DNA of 64,000 nt, from NCBI GenBank assembly GCA_037501455.1, contig CM074865.1:40220501-40284500 (forward strand). The letters run 5' to 3'. The position numbers and the translations under genes were made by a program. Below are positions 24,298 through 35,880 of the stretch, one piece after another (the stretch's first letter is position 1; every line of letters starts with the position of its first letter). The notes below the pieces were generated by a model, which did not search any database, was not told the origin of the DNA, and saw only the letters and a list, made by a program, of their open reading frames with translations. The stretch is from Lantana camara (taxonomy: Eukaryota; Streptophyta; Magnoliopsida; Lamiales; Verbenaceae).

Positions 24298-24504
24298 CTC
24301 AAGGTTAAGTGCTTAGGATCTTAGTACCCATTGGGATAAAAAGTATCCTCTAAGATCTTTAGGAATTATAGATCTTTGAAAAATAGTGGGAGCTACATAG
24401 ATTAAAGACCTAATCTTATGTATATCGTTATTATTCAGCATGCTCACTACTTCTCTATTTTTCCATTTAGGTTGTTGATTCTGTGTTTCTCTACGTGTTT
24501 TGAA

Positions 24505-25304
24505 ATGGCAACCGAATACCCTCTAGTATCGATCCTCGAGTCAAACAAGTTGACTGTTCCCAACTATTCTGATTGGCTTAGGAATCTAAAAATCGTTCTA
24601 GATTACGAGAAGAGAACTTATGTTCTCTACGAGGCAGAGCCCGTTACCCGGATTGAGCGGATGGGATCCAGAAGTGGAAGGGTGATAATCTCCAAGCCCG
24701 TTGTCTCATGCTTGCTAACATGTCTCCGGACATGCAAAGACAACATGAGTCAATGGAATTCTCTTGGGAGATTTACGACCACTTAGAGCAACTTTACCGC
24801 CCTAATGAGCGTGTTACAAGGTATAACACCTCAAAGGAATTGTTCCATTTGAGAATGAAGGAAGGTACAAGTGTCCATGAATATGGACTCGAGTTTCTTG
24901 CTCTTGCTGAGAAACTTGCTTCCATGGACATGCCACTGAGGGATGAGCTTTCAGTGGATTTATTGCTAGCCTCGCTCCCACCATCATTCAACCCTTTTAT
25001 CCTTAACTTCAACATGAATCATGCAAATGCTGGTGTAGCTGAGCTGATTAGTCAACTTGTGACTACAGAGAGTACGATCAAGAAGGACAACAAGGTTATG
25101 ATGGTCACTGCTTCATCTCTTCTAAGCCTTCCAAAGGCAAGGGCAAGAAAGCCCAAAAGAAGAAGAAGTCCCTTAGGCCCAATGGTGGCATCACGAAGGG
25201 AAAAGTCCAAAAGAAGACACGTGATCAGAAAGAGGACGTTTGCTTCCATTGTGGCAAACTGGGGTATTGGAGGAGAAACTGGCAAAAGTACAAGGCTACT
25301 CTAA
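24505..25304 (+). pseudogene. gag: Copia-1 gag (capsid-like) with frameshifts
   Basis: The ATG at 24505 opens M-A-T-E-Y-P and a copia gag N-terminus (I-L-E-S-N-K-L-T-V-P-N-Y-S-D-W-L-R-N-L). The frame shifts near 24650-24680; the next segment (to ~25110) has the LxxL-rich gag core with Y-D-H-L-E-Q-L-Y and L-L-A-S-L-P-P-S-F. A second shift near 25110 leads into the basic linker. The zinc knuckle at 25241-25282 reads C-F-H-C-G-K-L-G-Y-W-R-R-N-W, so the His and last Cys of CX2CX4HX4C are lost. The upstream in-frame ATG at 24418 is less likely to be the start because the family motif begins at 24505. Confidence 0.85.
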
Positions 25305-25312
25305 AGAAAGGT

Positions 25313-26236
25313 ATGTTTCTCGTTGAAGTAAATCTTTCTATTAATTCTAACTCTTGGGTACTTGATACCAGTTGTGGATCTCATATCTGTAAGGATGTAC
25401 AGATGCTAAGTGAGGTCCGACAGCTAAAGGGAGGAGAATATGTCTTGAACATTGGGGACGGCCCTATGGTCGAAGTTCAAGCTTTAGGCACAATTAGATT
25501 AGATTTAGGTCACTCTGTTTTAGTTTTAAATAAAGTCCTTTATGTACAAGACATTATTCGTAATATTATTTCAGATCCAATACTTGATTGCGATGGTTAT
25601 GAAATTAATATTAAGAATGGTAACTTTTTCCTCAAAAAGAATAATTTTTCAATTCATCTTGGTACATTAAACAATGGACTTTATCTAACTCAAAAAAGTA
25701 ATATTTTGAATATACAACAAGAAACAAAACGTAAGACAGATGGCGAAGTCTCAGCTTCTTGGTGGTACGCTAGATTAGGACACATTTCTAAGAATAGAAT
25801 TAGCAAGTTAACTACCTTCGGGATATTCTCTGAAAATCACCTTAAACAGTTAACTTCCTGCAAATCCTGTCTCAAAGGAAGGATGTCCAAAACTCCTTTC
25901 AAAGGAAGTGTGGAACGAGCCACAAAAACCTTGGATCTGATCCATTCTGATGTTTGTGGACCGCTTAGTTTAAGCTCTCGAAATAATAATCAGTACTTCA
26001 TAACCTTTACTGACGACTTTGGTTGTTTTGGTTATCTGTACTTAATGAAGTACAAATCTAAGGCTTTTGAGAAATTCTTAGAATTTCAAAAGGAGGTTGA
26101 GAACCAAACTGGTCACAAGATCAAGACACTTCGATCTGATCGAGGTGGCGAGTATCTTAGTGAAGAGTTCCTTAATCATCTTATAGATAATGGAATTATC
26201 TCTCAGTGGATTCCTCCGGGGAACTCCTCAGCTTAA
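25313..26236 (+). pseudogene. pol: Copia-1 protease and integrase (N-terminal part)
   Basis: One open frame of 307 codons. Residues ~14-25 are the aspartic protease site WVLDTSCGSHIC, in which the D-T-G/S triad is followed by Cys as in BARE-1-like elements. A gag-pre-integrase zinc-binding segment follows, with W-W-Y-A-R-L-G-H-I and C-K-S-C. The integrase core then has the first Asp in I-H-S-D-V-C-G-P-L and the second in L-R-S-D-R-G-G-E-Y. The frame ends at a stop caused by a frameshift near 26215, and the reading continues in another frame. Confidence 0.88.
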
Positions 26237-26508
26237 TGGAGTTTCTGAGAGAAGGAATCGAACCCTACTTGATATGGTTCGTTCCATGATGAGTTTCACT
26301 GACTTACCACCTTCTTTCTGGGGTTATTCTCTAGAAATTCCAGCAAAGATTTTGAATCTTGTTCCTTCCAAGTCAGTCCCTAAAACGCCCTATGAAATGT
26401 GGCATGGTAAAATCCCTAGTTATTCTTACTTAAGAATTTGGGGTTGTCCTGCTTATGTGAAGAGGACAATGGGAGATAAGTTAAAAGCTCATTCTAACTT
26501 ATGCTACT
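26215..26508 (+). pseudogene. pol: Copia-1 integrase, C-terminal part, cut by solo LTR
   Basis: Continues the integrase after the frameshift with T-P-Q-L-N-G-V-S-E-R-R-N-R, which supplies the catalytic Glu of the D-D-E triad, and then P-Y-E-M-W-H-G-K-I-P and L-R-I-W-G-C-P-A-Y. The gene is broken at 26508 by the family H solo LTR. Confidence 0.87.
26504..26508 (+). other. Target-site duplication CTACT, left copy
   Basis: CTACT before TGTAACAGCC; repeated at 29646-29650 after the other LTR end. Confidence 0.9.
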
Positions 26509-29500
26509 TGTAACAGCCCAAAACGGGGGCAAGTTGGAAATTACGAAAATACCCCTATAGCTCCAAAATATTCTTACATTTCCCGAAATACTTTCATTAC
26601 CTAATTTTTAACCAAAAGAATCCTCACATTATTTCGAGGATCGTGATATTCTCCGTGAACTATAATTCCCATCCTAACTCCCGTAGTATCAAAAACCGGC
26701 AAAAACCCTAGCTTATGATTCGATCATCAATAAATCCTTACACATCTACTTTTTTATATTCAAAATTATAACCAAAACGATCCTTAAATTATTTTATGAA
26801 TTTTCATGCATTTGCCAAAAACTCGATCTCACCATAGCATATTTTATAAATATTTTCCCTTCTAAAAATCATCATTTTATTTTGAACAAATTAGCTTTTA
26901 TTCAATAGTCGAAATTATACTTGAAACGATCCTTGAATTTTTCTCTACATTATAGTGATTTTTTCCAACTTTAAACTCTATCATAGCTTCGTTTATATAA
27001 TTTTCCTATGATTTTCATCATCTTTAATATTTATAATTTATAAACGAAAGCTCTAAATATTTCACATTTATAATCAAAACAAAGCTCATTTTTCACCCAT
27101 TCTTTCATTAATTCACTACTTCAATCTTTTACCTCTCGACTCTTGAATAAATTTTATATCATTTTACATTTATTTTTAATCAAGATGACATCATCCATGA
27201 CCTCATGAATTTCTAGAAGGATTAAATAAATGAGCATAATTTCTTCACATTACCTAGTTAATTACCAAGCATTTGTTCATAATGTAATTTAACCACATCT
27301 CCTAATTTATTACCAAGCATTTGTTGAAATCATAAGCAACCACATCTCCCGTAAACTCTCATTTATTGCTTAGAAACCCCTCATGACTACCTATAAATAC
27401 CCCCCTTAAGTCTCATTTATACCTCACAAATCAACACACAAAATCACTCTCTTCTCTCCATTTCTCACGCCATTCTCCCTCTCTCTCTCTAAGGTATGTT
27501 TTTCTTTTATTATTTCATGCTTTATATTATGTTCTTAGTATAATATAGTCATAGCATACTTAGATTTAATTAAATTATGCTTTAGGAATTTATTTTATGG
27601 AATATATGTTATTTATGCTAGTTTAGGAAAATGTGATAACATATATGCATTTTATTTAATTAAATGCATGAGTTATGATATGATATGATATGAATATATG
27701 TTTAAATAATTATGATCTTGTTTAATTAAATTCATGTCAAGAATAATTTATTTAGAGTTATTTTTCATAGAGAATTAATATATTTTGCTATATTATGCTT
27801 CAAATTCTATGTTATAAATATGAATATGATCAAGTGTGTTACATACCTTCTTTGAATATTCAAATAGGCTCAAGAACATGTTCATGTTGTTCTTGAATAA
27901 TTTTAAGTTCACATGTGATAGTGTGTGAGTATGTGTGTTCGATTTTGTCTTATAAAGTGTTTAATTCATAAGAAATTGAATAGTAAATGTTTTCAATAGT
28001 AACTTTGACTTTTTGGTCAACCCATAAGCTGATAATTTCGAAAATATTATTAAAATAATTATAAAATTAGTTTTGGAATTTTTAAATAAAGATTTTATCC
28101 GAATTTTCCAAAAATCGGTAAATTATGGATTATTTTCGAAATATAACCTACATTGTCAAATTAAATTCTAAGTTCCATTTCTAATGTTATAATTAAGATT
28201 ATAATGTGATTAATAAATATTTAAGTGGTTAAAGAATTCATGAAACCTGATTAATTACTTAATTTCCCTTAAAACATTGAAATTAGAGTCTACCGGAAAT
28301 TCTCTAACATGATATAGTTTATGTGTTTACTTGATGTAACCCTTTTATGCATGAACATTATGTGTTTTATGTGCTTATTTGATTAATATAAGGAACCTAG
28401 TTCTAAGTCTATAGTAGTTAATACTTTCAGGTGCACTGGAATCCACGTTACAATGTCTGACTACCGGTATAGGTGAGGGTTAAAATGTTTTCAACTGGAA
28501 TCATGCTATATATATGTATCTATATAAAAACTATTTTCAAGCCTACCCATCATATTGATTTACTGCCCTACATACATATTATTGTACTACAATGTCCCTC
28601 TTAAGGGAAAAATACTTTCATGCCGGAATCAACGTCTTACTAAGACATTATATATTTCAAGTCCACTTTATCAAAACATTGATTCCGGATTATGCAAGCA
28701 AAATATTGTTCTTGATTCATGTTATGGGCCCCGGCTGTAGCCGTAGCGAGCAATTACCCGGAAGGTATCGGGCCGAGGGTATTGTTGGTGCTGCGGACTG
28801 CCACCACCTCTTGGTAGTGGTTTAACTGGAGGTTAGTTACTCCACGCCAAGGGATGAGGGAGAGATAGCTGCCTCCCGAATCTAGTTCGTGGTCTCTAGG
28901 GTTTGATTCCCTATTGACATCAAGGAGTAGTGGAGTTAATATTCTTGGTTTTATTGAAGTATCGGAGCCTGATCAGCCCGATACTATTTTACCAACTATT
29001 CAACGAGTTATGGGTGGAAAGGCCTAGCTTGCGGGCAATAATGTTCTTGTTACAAACGGTTTATATTTCTACAAATATTCCAAACTACCCCTATCCCTGT
29101 TTTACAATTATTATGAACCGTTTCCTATTTGCTATATCCTATTGCTATTATTTCAGATCAAGATCTTCTTGATCATATACATATATATATATACACATAT
29201 ACATATAAGTTATTATACCCCCCTTCACTTAGTCACTTTGACTAACCCTCTCGCCTATTTTTAAAATGCATGATTTCAGGAATCAATGAATGACAACTAG
29301 AGGTATCTTCAAGTACTACAACCATAGGTTGGATCCGATCCTAAGAGTACACTGTCTTGAGCCTACTCTCTGTAGAAACAAACCATCTCATACTTTGTCC
29401 TTGCATGTCAACCTGTTGTACTCTTTTGTGAACTACTTTGCTCAATAATGATAATCCTTACTCATTATACGTTATCCTCCCCGCTCATTGATAAAGTTGA

Positions 29501-29645
29501 ATCTCTTTATCTTCCGCTGCACTGTGATAAATACTCCATTCATATATTATCCTGACCGTTCGCCGTAGTATTTCCTGGGTGTTGGGTCTAACCTCCACTC
29601 AGGGAGTATTGCGGTGCGGGGTTGTAGTGTTGGGGAGGCGCTACA
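26509..29645 (+). mobile_element. Solo LTR of family H (3137 bp) inside Copia-1 pol
   Basis: Ends TGTAACAGCCC and GGCGCTACA, flanked by CTACT duplications, no internal region. It has a clear TATA box (27391-27399), a CT-rich leader, a donor AAG|GTATGT (27493/27494) and a donor TATAG|GTGAGG near 28471. Unlike the other gypsy LTRs here it has no GC-rich palindrome cluster. The GC-richer block at 28725-28925 includes GCCACCACCTCTTGGTAGTGG, a weak inverted repeat. No ORF of note. Confidence 0.9.
27391..27399 (+). promoter_or_regulatory. Predicted TATA box of solo LTR H
   Basis: CTATAAATAC is a strong plant TATA consensus. It sits about 880 bp into the LTR, followed by ACCTCACAAATCAACACAC and a CT-rich stretch typical of a plant transcription start and 5' untranslated region, then a donor site about 100 bp downstream. 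Confidence 0.7.
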
Positions 29646-29650
29646 CTACT
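29646..29650 (+). other. Target-site duplication CTACT, right copy
   Basis: Pairs with 26504-26508. Copia pol resumes immediately with a G-Y-P motif. Confidence 0.9.
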
Positions 29651-30020
29651 TTTCTGGCTATCCTACGGAATCCATGGATACTACTTCTATGATCAAACTG
29701 AACAAAAGGTGTTTGTTTCAAGAAATATAACTTTTCTTGAGGAATCGTTCCTAGAAGAAAAGAAAGGCAAGATCACAGAACTCGAAGAAATTTAAGATAT
29801 TCCCATGCCACATTTAGAGGATACGTCCCATCCTGATATCCCACAACTAATCATGAACTTTGATACACGTGAAAATCCTCGTCTAAGGCGTTCTGAATGC
29901 ACTACTAGACAACCTGAGAGATAGTATGGTTTTCTCCATGAAATCTCTCAAGAGGATAATGATCCTCTAACATATGAAGAGGCAATGTCAAACTTGGATT
30001 CTGAACAGTGGACATAAGCC
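29646..30020 (+). pseudogene. pol: Copia-1 integrase-RT linker with stops
   Basis: After the solo LTR, copia pol resumes (G-Y-P, then L-E-E-S-F-L-E-E-K and R-R-S-E-C). The stretch contains a frameshift near the insertion and in-frame stops at about 29793, 29922 and 30015-30017 (TAA). Confidence 0.8.
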
Positions 30021-30683
30021 ATGAAATCCGAAATAGATTCCATGTACTTCAACCAAGTTTGGACCTTGGTAGATTTGCCTGATGGGGTTAAACCCATAGG
30101 TTGCAAATGGATCTTTAAGAGAAAGCTTGGAGTAGATGAAAGCATTGCGGCCTATAAGGTAAGACTGGTTGCAAAAGGATTCACTCAAAGGCCCGGTGTG
30201 GACTTTGATGAAACCCTCTCACCGGTTGCAATGCAAAAGTCCATTCACATCATGCCTACCATTGCTTCATATTACGACTATGAGATATGGCAAATGGAAG
30301 TGAAAACTGTCTTTCTCAATGGAGACATTGATAAAGACATTTATATGGATCAACCCATAGGTTTCACATTCAGTGGGAGTGAGCAAAAGGTTTGCAAACT
30401 CCAAAGATCAAGCTACAGATTGAAACAGGCTTCTACGAATTGGAAAATTCGTTTTGATGAAGCAGTAAAAACGTTTGGCTTCGTTCAAAATTCGAATGAA
30501 TCCTGCGTGTATAGAAAGGAATTGCAGACTTCAGTGCCATTCTTGGTGCTTTATGTCGATGACATCCTCCTAATTGGGAATTCGAAGGATGACATGGAAG
30601 TTACCAAGTCCTGGTTATCGAACCAATTCGAGATGAAAGATCTTGGTGATGCGTCCTACATTCTCGGGATAAAAATTCTATAG
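30021..30683 (+). pseudogene. pol: Copia-1 reverse transcriptase
   Basis: A 220-codon open segment of the RVT_2 (copia-type) RT: V-W-T-L-V-D-L-P near the start, C-K-W-I-F-K-R-K, the first catalytic Asp region around Q-M-E-V-K-T-V-F-L-N-G (the usual Asp is replaced: M-E-V-K-T instead of M-D-V-K-T), and Y-V-D-D at 30552-30563. It ends in TAG at 30681. Domain order after integrase confirms copia. Confidence 0.92.
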
Positions 30684-31526
30684 GGATAGATCTAAGAGAC
30701 TGATAGGACTATCACAGTCGATGTACATAGGAAAGTACTGAAACGGTTCAGTATGGAGAATACGAAGAGTAAAGTTCTCCCCATGAGTGTAGGAACATCT
30801 CTTTCGAAGAAGATGTGTCCTAAGACAAATCTTGAGAGGGAAAGAATGACTCATGTGCCTTATGCCTCGGCAATAGGTAGCATAATGTATGCAATGCAAT
30901 GTACTCGACTGGATGTAGCATATGCACTTAGTGTAACAAGCCGTTTCCAATCAGACCCTGGAGAAGGTCACTGGACTGCCGTGAAGAATATCCTAAAGTA
31001 TTTATGAAGCACTAAGGATTTATTCTTAGTATATGGAGGATAGAAAGATCTAGTAATCGGAGGATATTGTGATGCAAGCTTTGCATCTGACTTAGATGAC
31101 TTTAAGTTAATGTCAGGATACATTTTCTGCCTTAACGGCGGAGCAGTGAGTTGGAAAAGTTCCAAGCAAACGACCACTGAGGCTGAATACTTAGCTGCAA
31201 ACGATGCAGCTAAGGAAGGTGTTTAGATTAGAAACTTCATTCAAGATTTGAATGTCGTTCCTAGCATGAAAGACCCCATTACTGTGTTATGTGACAACAC
31301 TGGGGCGGTTGCTCAAGCAAGAGAACCAAGATCTCACCAACGGAATAAGCACATTATGAGGAAGTATCACCTAATCCGTGATATCATCAAACGAGGTGAT
31401 GTGCAAATTGAGAGGGTCGCATCAGCAGAGAACGTGGCAGACCCACTTACAAATCCCCTTAGTCGAGAAACTTTCGAAGGTCATCTTGAGAAGATGAGAC
31501 TTAGATTAGCTCCTGAATGGATTTGA
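30684..31526 (+). pseudogene. pol: Copia-1 RT connection and RNase H with stops
   Basis: Continues pol with stops near 30687, 31004 and 31224. RNase H parts are visible: [10 protein letters not shown] (~31061), [14 protein letters not shown] (~31150-31190) and C-D-N-T-G-A-V (~31288). H-I-M-R-K-Y-H and the family's C-terminal end P-L-S-R-E-T-F follow. The polyprotein ends with TGA at 31524. Confidence 0.9.
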
Positions 31527-31530
31527 CGGG

Positions 31531-31542
31531 CAAGTGGGAGAT
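31531..31542 (+). other. Copia-1 polypurine tract
   Basis: CAAGTGGGAGAT directly before the 3' LTR start TGTTAGGA; the G-T-G-G-G-A-G-A form is typical of plant copia PPTs. Confidence 0.85.
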
Positions 31543-33448
31543 TGTTAGGAATAGTGCCCTGAAAGCCGATTTAATAGTCTGCTTTAGTACTTTTCTTTTG
31601 TAAATCATAGAAAATCTTTGAATAATACGAATTAAGACAACACTTCTTTATATGCTCTTGTTTGATTGCGTGTTTAATTTTGCACATACTCCCCTAATCA
31701 ATATGACATATAGGACTCAACCATTTAGGCGAAATGGTTCATGAAACGAGCCCTATATCACATAAGTAATGATTAGAAATCACTCCAAGCCAATGAGTCC
31801 AAAAGATAGTGGGAGTGTCAACTTGACTCGTTTGAGGCTTGCTTGTGTGATCACGCCCTTAAGAAGGACCACCTTGTTTCATGGGGTACAAAGTGTATAG
31901 TTGATATGTGCGTGATACATGGGGGTGCTTACTTATTCTAAGTAGGTACATTGAGGTGTCCCGTATGAGAAGATTCCTAAATGGGAAAGGAAGTTTTTAT
32001 ATCTGGAAATAGAAACTTCCAGATTAGAAAATATCTCACGAGTCATTGATGTGATTAAGTGATCTTTAAACTTGAGGTTCCATTGATACTTTATGAGCTA
32101 ACTCTGTGGTCTTAGGTGTAAGCTTTCAAGGGTGTCGCCTTAGACAACTGATTCAAGGCTTATGCTGGGGCTACACAAGTGGCACATGAAAGTATATGAG
32201 AATCGATAAAGGACCTACACTTGAATTAGCAAGATGATGATCTCTTATTGTGTTAGTCATTCATATGTCATCTAGGAGTCCTTGGCCATGGCAGTGGATC
32301 AAGACATCAAGAAAAGAGTTTCTTGGATTGAGATCAAATGGATATGAAATGCACTTAGCATTAAGATCAAGATTATTAGGGTTCTAACTATTCCCTTGCC
32401 CTAGATCTTGATTGAGAGATGGGACGTAGGAGGATTGTATCTCACATATGTCAATGACTTAAAGGTTCTGTCGAATCGAGACATTCTTATTCAGCTAGGG
32501 GTCAATCACCTGTTGTTAGACTATGGTCGTTTGATCTGTGGACTGATTAATTAATTAGGGAATTAATTAATTAGGGCCACTGCTAATTGAATTAAGAACC
32601 TAGAGGGTCACACATAGCAACCCGGTCACGTGGGTTAAGGGTTGAATCGATTAAACGAGTTGATCGAACCATTAAGTGAATGGTGGGGTCCACGCGTATG
32701 GAACACGTGGATGACACGTGTCGTTATTGACACGTGGACGTGTATATGTGTTTATTAAATAATTAATGTGTTAATTATTTAATGGACTTTGATTTAATTT
32801 TGAATTAAAATTAAAGTCCAATTTTAGAGAAATAAAGTCTAATAAATAATTAATTATGAATTAATTATATTATTAGTCTTCAAGTTATAATTTATTATAA
32901 AATAAATAAAATAAAATAAAATATTTAAAAGAGTTAGATATTATTCTTGCCCAACAAGTTGGTCAAAAGGTGGACTTTTGGTTAAAGTAAGAGACTTAGT
33001 CTACAAGCAAGATATCCCTTTCCAAAAGGAGTTTGGAATCCTTTTCCAAAAAGGATAAGGGGTTCGAACCCTAGCCATATAAATAAAGGGGTTCGAACCC
33101 CATGGGATGATGATAGCAAAATTTCTCCTTCTCTAAATTATACACTAAACCCTAAAGCCTAAACACCGTATATAGAACTAGCATCCTCCCTATTTGGATC
33201 GTGGTCGCGGTTGGTGGACTATTTCTTTAGAGGGCTACTATCGTGAAGTCTTGAAAGATTCGAAGGAGCTTTTGGGGATCAAGCCGCGTGAAGAGTTTTC
33301 TTGGGCAGCTAGAACGTGTCAAGAAAACTTCTAATTAAGTTAGTTTCTTGATCTCTACGAATTTGGGAATAGGAATTGCAAGATTCGATCCTTGCTTAGT
33401 TGGGAAAATTTTTAAATTTCCGTTGCGTTTCTGTTTGGTTTCCCAACA
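31543..33448 (+). repeat. Copia-1 3' LTR (1906 bp)
   Basis: TGTTAGGAATAG to TTTCCCAACA. It has an extra segment at about 31990-32040 carrying ATCTGGAA...TTCCAGAT, and an extra ~40 bp near 32640-32680, relative to the 5' LTR. It is followed by a second PBS. Confidence 0.9.
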
Positions 33449-33496
33449 AGTGGTATCAGAGCCACCTTGTAAGGCCTATTTCTGATTCGTCTCCAT
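33449..33496 (+). mobile_element. Extra PBS and internal stub after the Copia-1 3' LTR
   Basis: AGTGGTATCAGAGCC and the next ~30 bases repeat the start of the Copia-1 internal region (22215-22262) with one difference, then switch to gypsy LTR C. Thus the 3' LTR was also the 5' LTR of a second copy, now deleted. Confidence 0.85.
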
Positions 33497-34348
33497 ATGA
33501 TATCTTGAGCTCGGGAACTCGGATTCGAGTTCCGTCAACTTCGTGGAACTGATAACAAAAATTTGAGTTTAATGAACTTAGCCTCATATTTTTTCAAAAT
33601 TATTTGAACCTCCGAAATTCATCCGAACTATGATACGTTCGTCAAAACTGCCACATCTCACCAAAATGGCCATATCTCTCACAAACCTTGACCAAATTAA
33701 CCATGGTTGGATTCCTTAGAACCCTAGTTCAGGCCAATATCACCCAATACTCTCTCCCAAGCGAACCAATCCTCACACAAACAAGAAAACTCAGCAAAAA
33801 CCCCTGCTTTCAAGTTTTCCCGTCACCTTGCAAACCTTGGAGATTTTGGAGCTCAAATCTCTTCCAACCTTCATCCAATCCACAAGGTGAGTTTAGGGTT
33901 ATGTTATATATTCATTAGTGGTCATTGTGAACCATGCATCCCTAAATTTAAGCATGTATTCATGGAGATTAGATGATATGAAGGAATAGTTAAGTTTAAG
34001 TTGAAATTCTTGATCTCATGGAATACTTGATGCTTTTGTTGGTTTTAAAGCTTGAAAGTGATTATCTTAGCTTCCTTACTTCATTTATATGCATGTATTT
34101 TGTGGTAGTTGAGAATTAATTGAGTTGCCATTAATGAAACTTGGAAGAAATTGAATGATTTGAACTCCCTCCCTCCTTGCTCACGTTCTTGATCTTAGTT
34201 CCAGCTTTGAGACTTGTTTTGAGGTGTTTTGTTGTGTCTTTATTGCCCAAACTTACATTGATTCATTGGCTATGTGATTGATTGGAGATTCATGAATTTT
34301 TCATCTATTCCGAACTGTTGCACTGCTGCGTTTTTTTGCTGCAAGTAG

Positions 34349-34470
34349 CGTCGCGGCCGCGTAGCTGTTATGTTGATTTAGTGTTGCGGCCGCACCTGCA
34401 TGGCTATTTTGCTTCTGTAATGGCATCGCGGCTGCGCCATTTTTGTGAAGGTTGAGGTCGCGGTCGCTCC
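34349..34470 (+). repeat. GC-rich palindrome cluster of LTR C (four copies)
   Basis: GTCGCGGCCGCG (34350-34363), TGCGGCCGCA (34385-34394), ATCGCGGCTGCGCC (34425-34438) and GGTCGCGGTCGCTCC (34456-34470), separated by AT-rich spacers. The cluster lies about 460 bp after the first donor. Confidence 0.75.
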
Positions 34471-34563
34471 TGCGTATGTGTCTGCGCTGCTGCTGTAAAT
34501 TGTTTTCCAAGCTTTTCCTTTTAGCCTTGTATTTCACATATGTTTACATGCTGGGTACGTAGA

Positions 34564-34607
<44 letters not shown>

Positions 34608-34731
34608 ATGCATGCATCTTTATATTGTACATATATATATATTTGCATGAATGTGTTCATATATGTTTACATGTAATGTGTATTTAATTTCATTTGTTTT
34701 GTTAACTAATGCATCCTGATGTACGTATGGA

Positions 34732-34784
<53 letters not shown>

Positions 34785-34846
34785 TATTTAAATTCATGGT
34801 TAATGATATATATTGAAGTCTTGTTCAATTTATTTAATTTTAGAAT

Positions 34847-34851
34847 TTAAT
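34847..34851 (+). other. Target-site duplication TTAAT, left copy (LARD B)
   Basis: TTAAT before TGTAACGCC; repeated at 44771-44775. Confidence 0.85.
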
Positions 34852-35780
34852 TGTAACGCCCCGTGTTTTCGAGACTAACCAGGTATGAGGTCACGAGTGT
34901 GGTTAGACCGAGAGTTATTTGTTTTAATTGTTTAATTATGTAACTTACGTGTTTTATGTGTTTAATTAAGTGTTCGTATGTTTAATTGTAATTACGTGCC
35001 TAATTGTTTGTTCGTTTTGTTATATCACACACGTACACATTTATTCCTTTTCCTTCGAGCCTTACCTTTTATTTCTCGTAAATTCCCGAATACGTTGCCC
35101 ATCCTTTTATTTAATTCGGGAACCTGTTTCTATTCTAACCGTATTTTAATTTGAGCCGAGACCACACACAAATATTTAACCGGGCCCTGCAAACCACCAA
35201 CTCTCTCTCTCCCTCTCCCATATATCATGATATATACACACACCACCCCTTCCTTCATCATTTTTTTTTCTTCTTCTTCATTTCTTTTTCCTCTCCCAAG
35301 CACCACCGAACCACCACCACCTTGGCCACGAGTCACCACAGGCCACCACCATCTCTCCGGCACCACCACTTCACCATCATCATCATCTTCCTTTCTTCCT
35401 CTTTCCTCTCCATCTCCACTTCAAGCTCAAGAGAAGGAAGAAGACAAGAGAAAGGGGAAATCCAACTTCATCAACTCTGGCAAGAAATCCGACGATTCCC
35501 GACCACCACGAACTCACCTCATCATCCTCGTTCCAATTCCGTTAAAATCCCTTTCATTAGTTGATTGTATGGTTGGTGTATAAGTGTATGTATATATGCG
35601 GATTTTGTGGTGGGTTTGTGATTAATGTGATTATAATTGTTCTAAACTTGTAATTGATGTTCCTTCTTGGTATATTTCATGTTTTATGTCATTTGGGTCG
35701 AGATTGAGGTGGTTCCTTCGAGTTTTGGTGTTTCTCCCGCGAAACCTTGCTTATTTCTTCGTTTTTTCGCCTCTGGAACG

Positions 35781-35880
35781 AATCCACGGCCGTGGATTTG
35801 AAAAAAGAAACTTGTGTTTTTCGGAACCCAGATCCATGGCCCTGGATTTTTATGCCTTGTGAAACCCACGGCCGTGGATC
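35781..35880 (+). repeat. Palindrome cluster of LARD B 5' LTR (three copies)
   Basis: AATCCACGGCCGTGGATT (35781-35798, perfect), ATCCATGGCCCTGGAT (35832-35847) and CCCACGGCCGTGGATC (35865-35880). The 3' LTR has four copies. Confidence 0.85.

Larger units (their letters stand above)
22215..24504 (+). other. Copia-1 untranslated leader
   Basis: About 2.3 kb between PBS and gag with no credible ORF. It holds two palindrome clusters (22560-22678 and 23985-24297) and an exact 38-bp tandem duplication (23138-23213). Long leaders of this kind are known in BARE-1, where they contain RNA signals for translation and packaging. Confidence 0.75.
20392..33448 (+). mobile_element. Copia-1: Ty1/copia element, Angela/BARE-1-like, degenerate and nested
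   Basis: Order is 5' LTR, PBS, long leader, gag, zinc knuckle, protease, integrase, RT, RNase H, PPT, 3' LTR, which is the copia order (integrase before RT). Without the nested solo LTR (26509-29645) the element is about 9.9 kb. The LTR start TGTTAGGAA, the ~2.3-kb leader and the D-T-x-C-G-S-H-I-C protease point to the Angela/BARE-1 side of copia; I am less sure of the lineage than of the superfamily. Several stops and frameshifts make it non-functional. No TSD can be tested because the right end continues into an extra PBS stub. Confidence 0.9.
33497..34851 (+). mobile_element. LTR C, left part (5' truncated)
   Basis: Starts inside the LTR at the conserved TATCTTGAGCTCGGGAACTC block and carries the donor CACAAG|GTGAGT (33885/33886), the C palindrome cluster (34349-34470) and (TA)n tracts (34561-34608, 34730-34784). 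It stops at 34851 where LARD B is inserted, and resumes at 44776. No coding sequence is present. Confidence 0.82.

Noticed and set aside
28725..28925. Possible host exon in the GC-richer block
   Set aside because: It lies inside solo LTR H bounded by CTACT duplications and has only short ORFs.
35151..35583. 118-137 codon ORFs rich in His, Ser, Pro and Thr (also 41676-42269)
   Set aside because: They are readings of the CT/CCACCA-rich transcribed leader of the LARD B LTRs; composition explains them and no homologous domain is seen.
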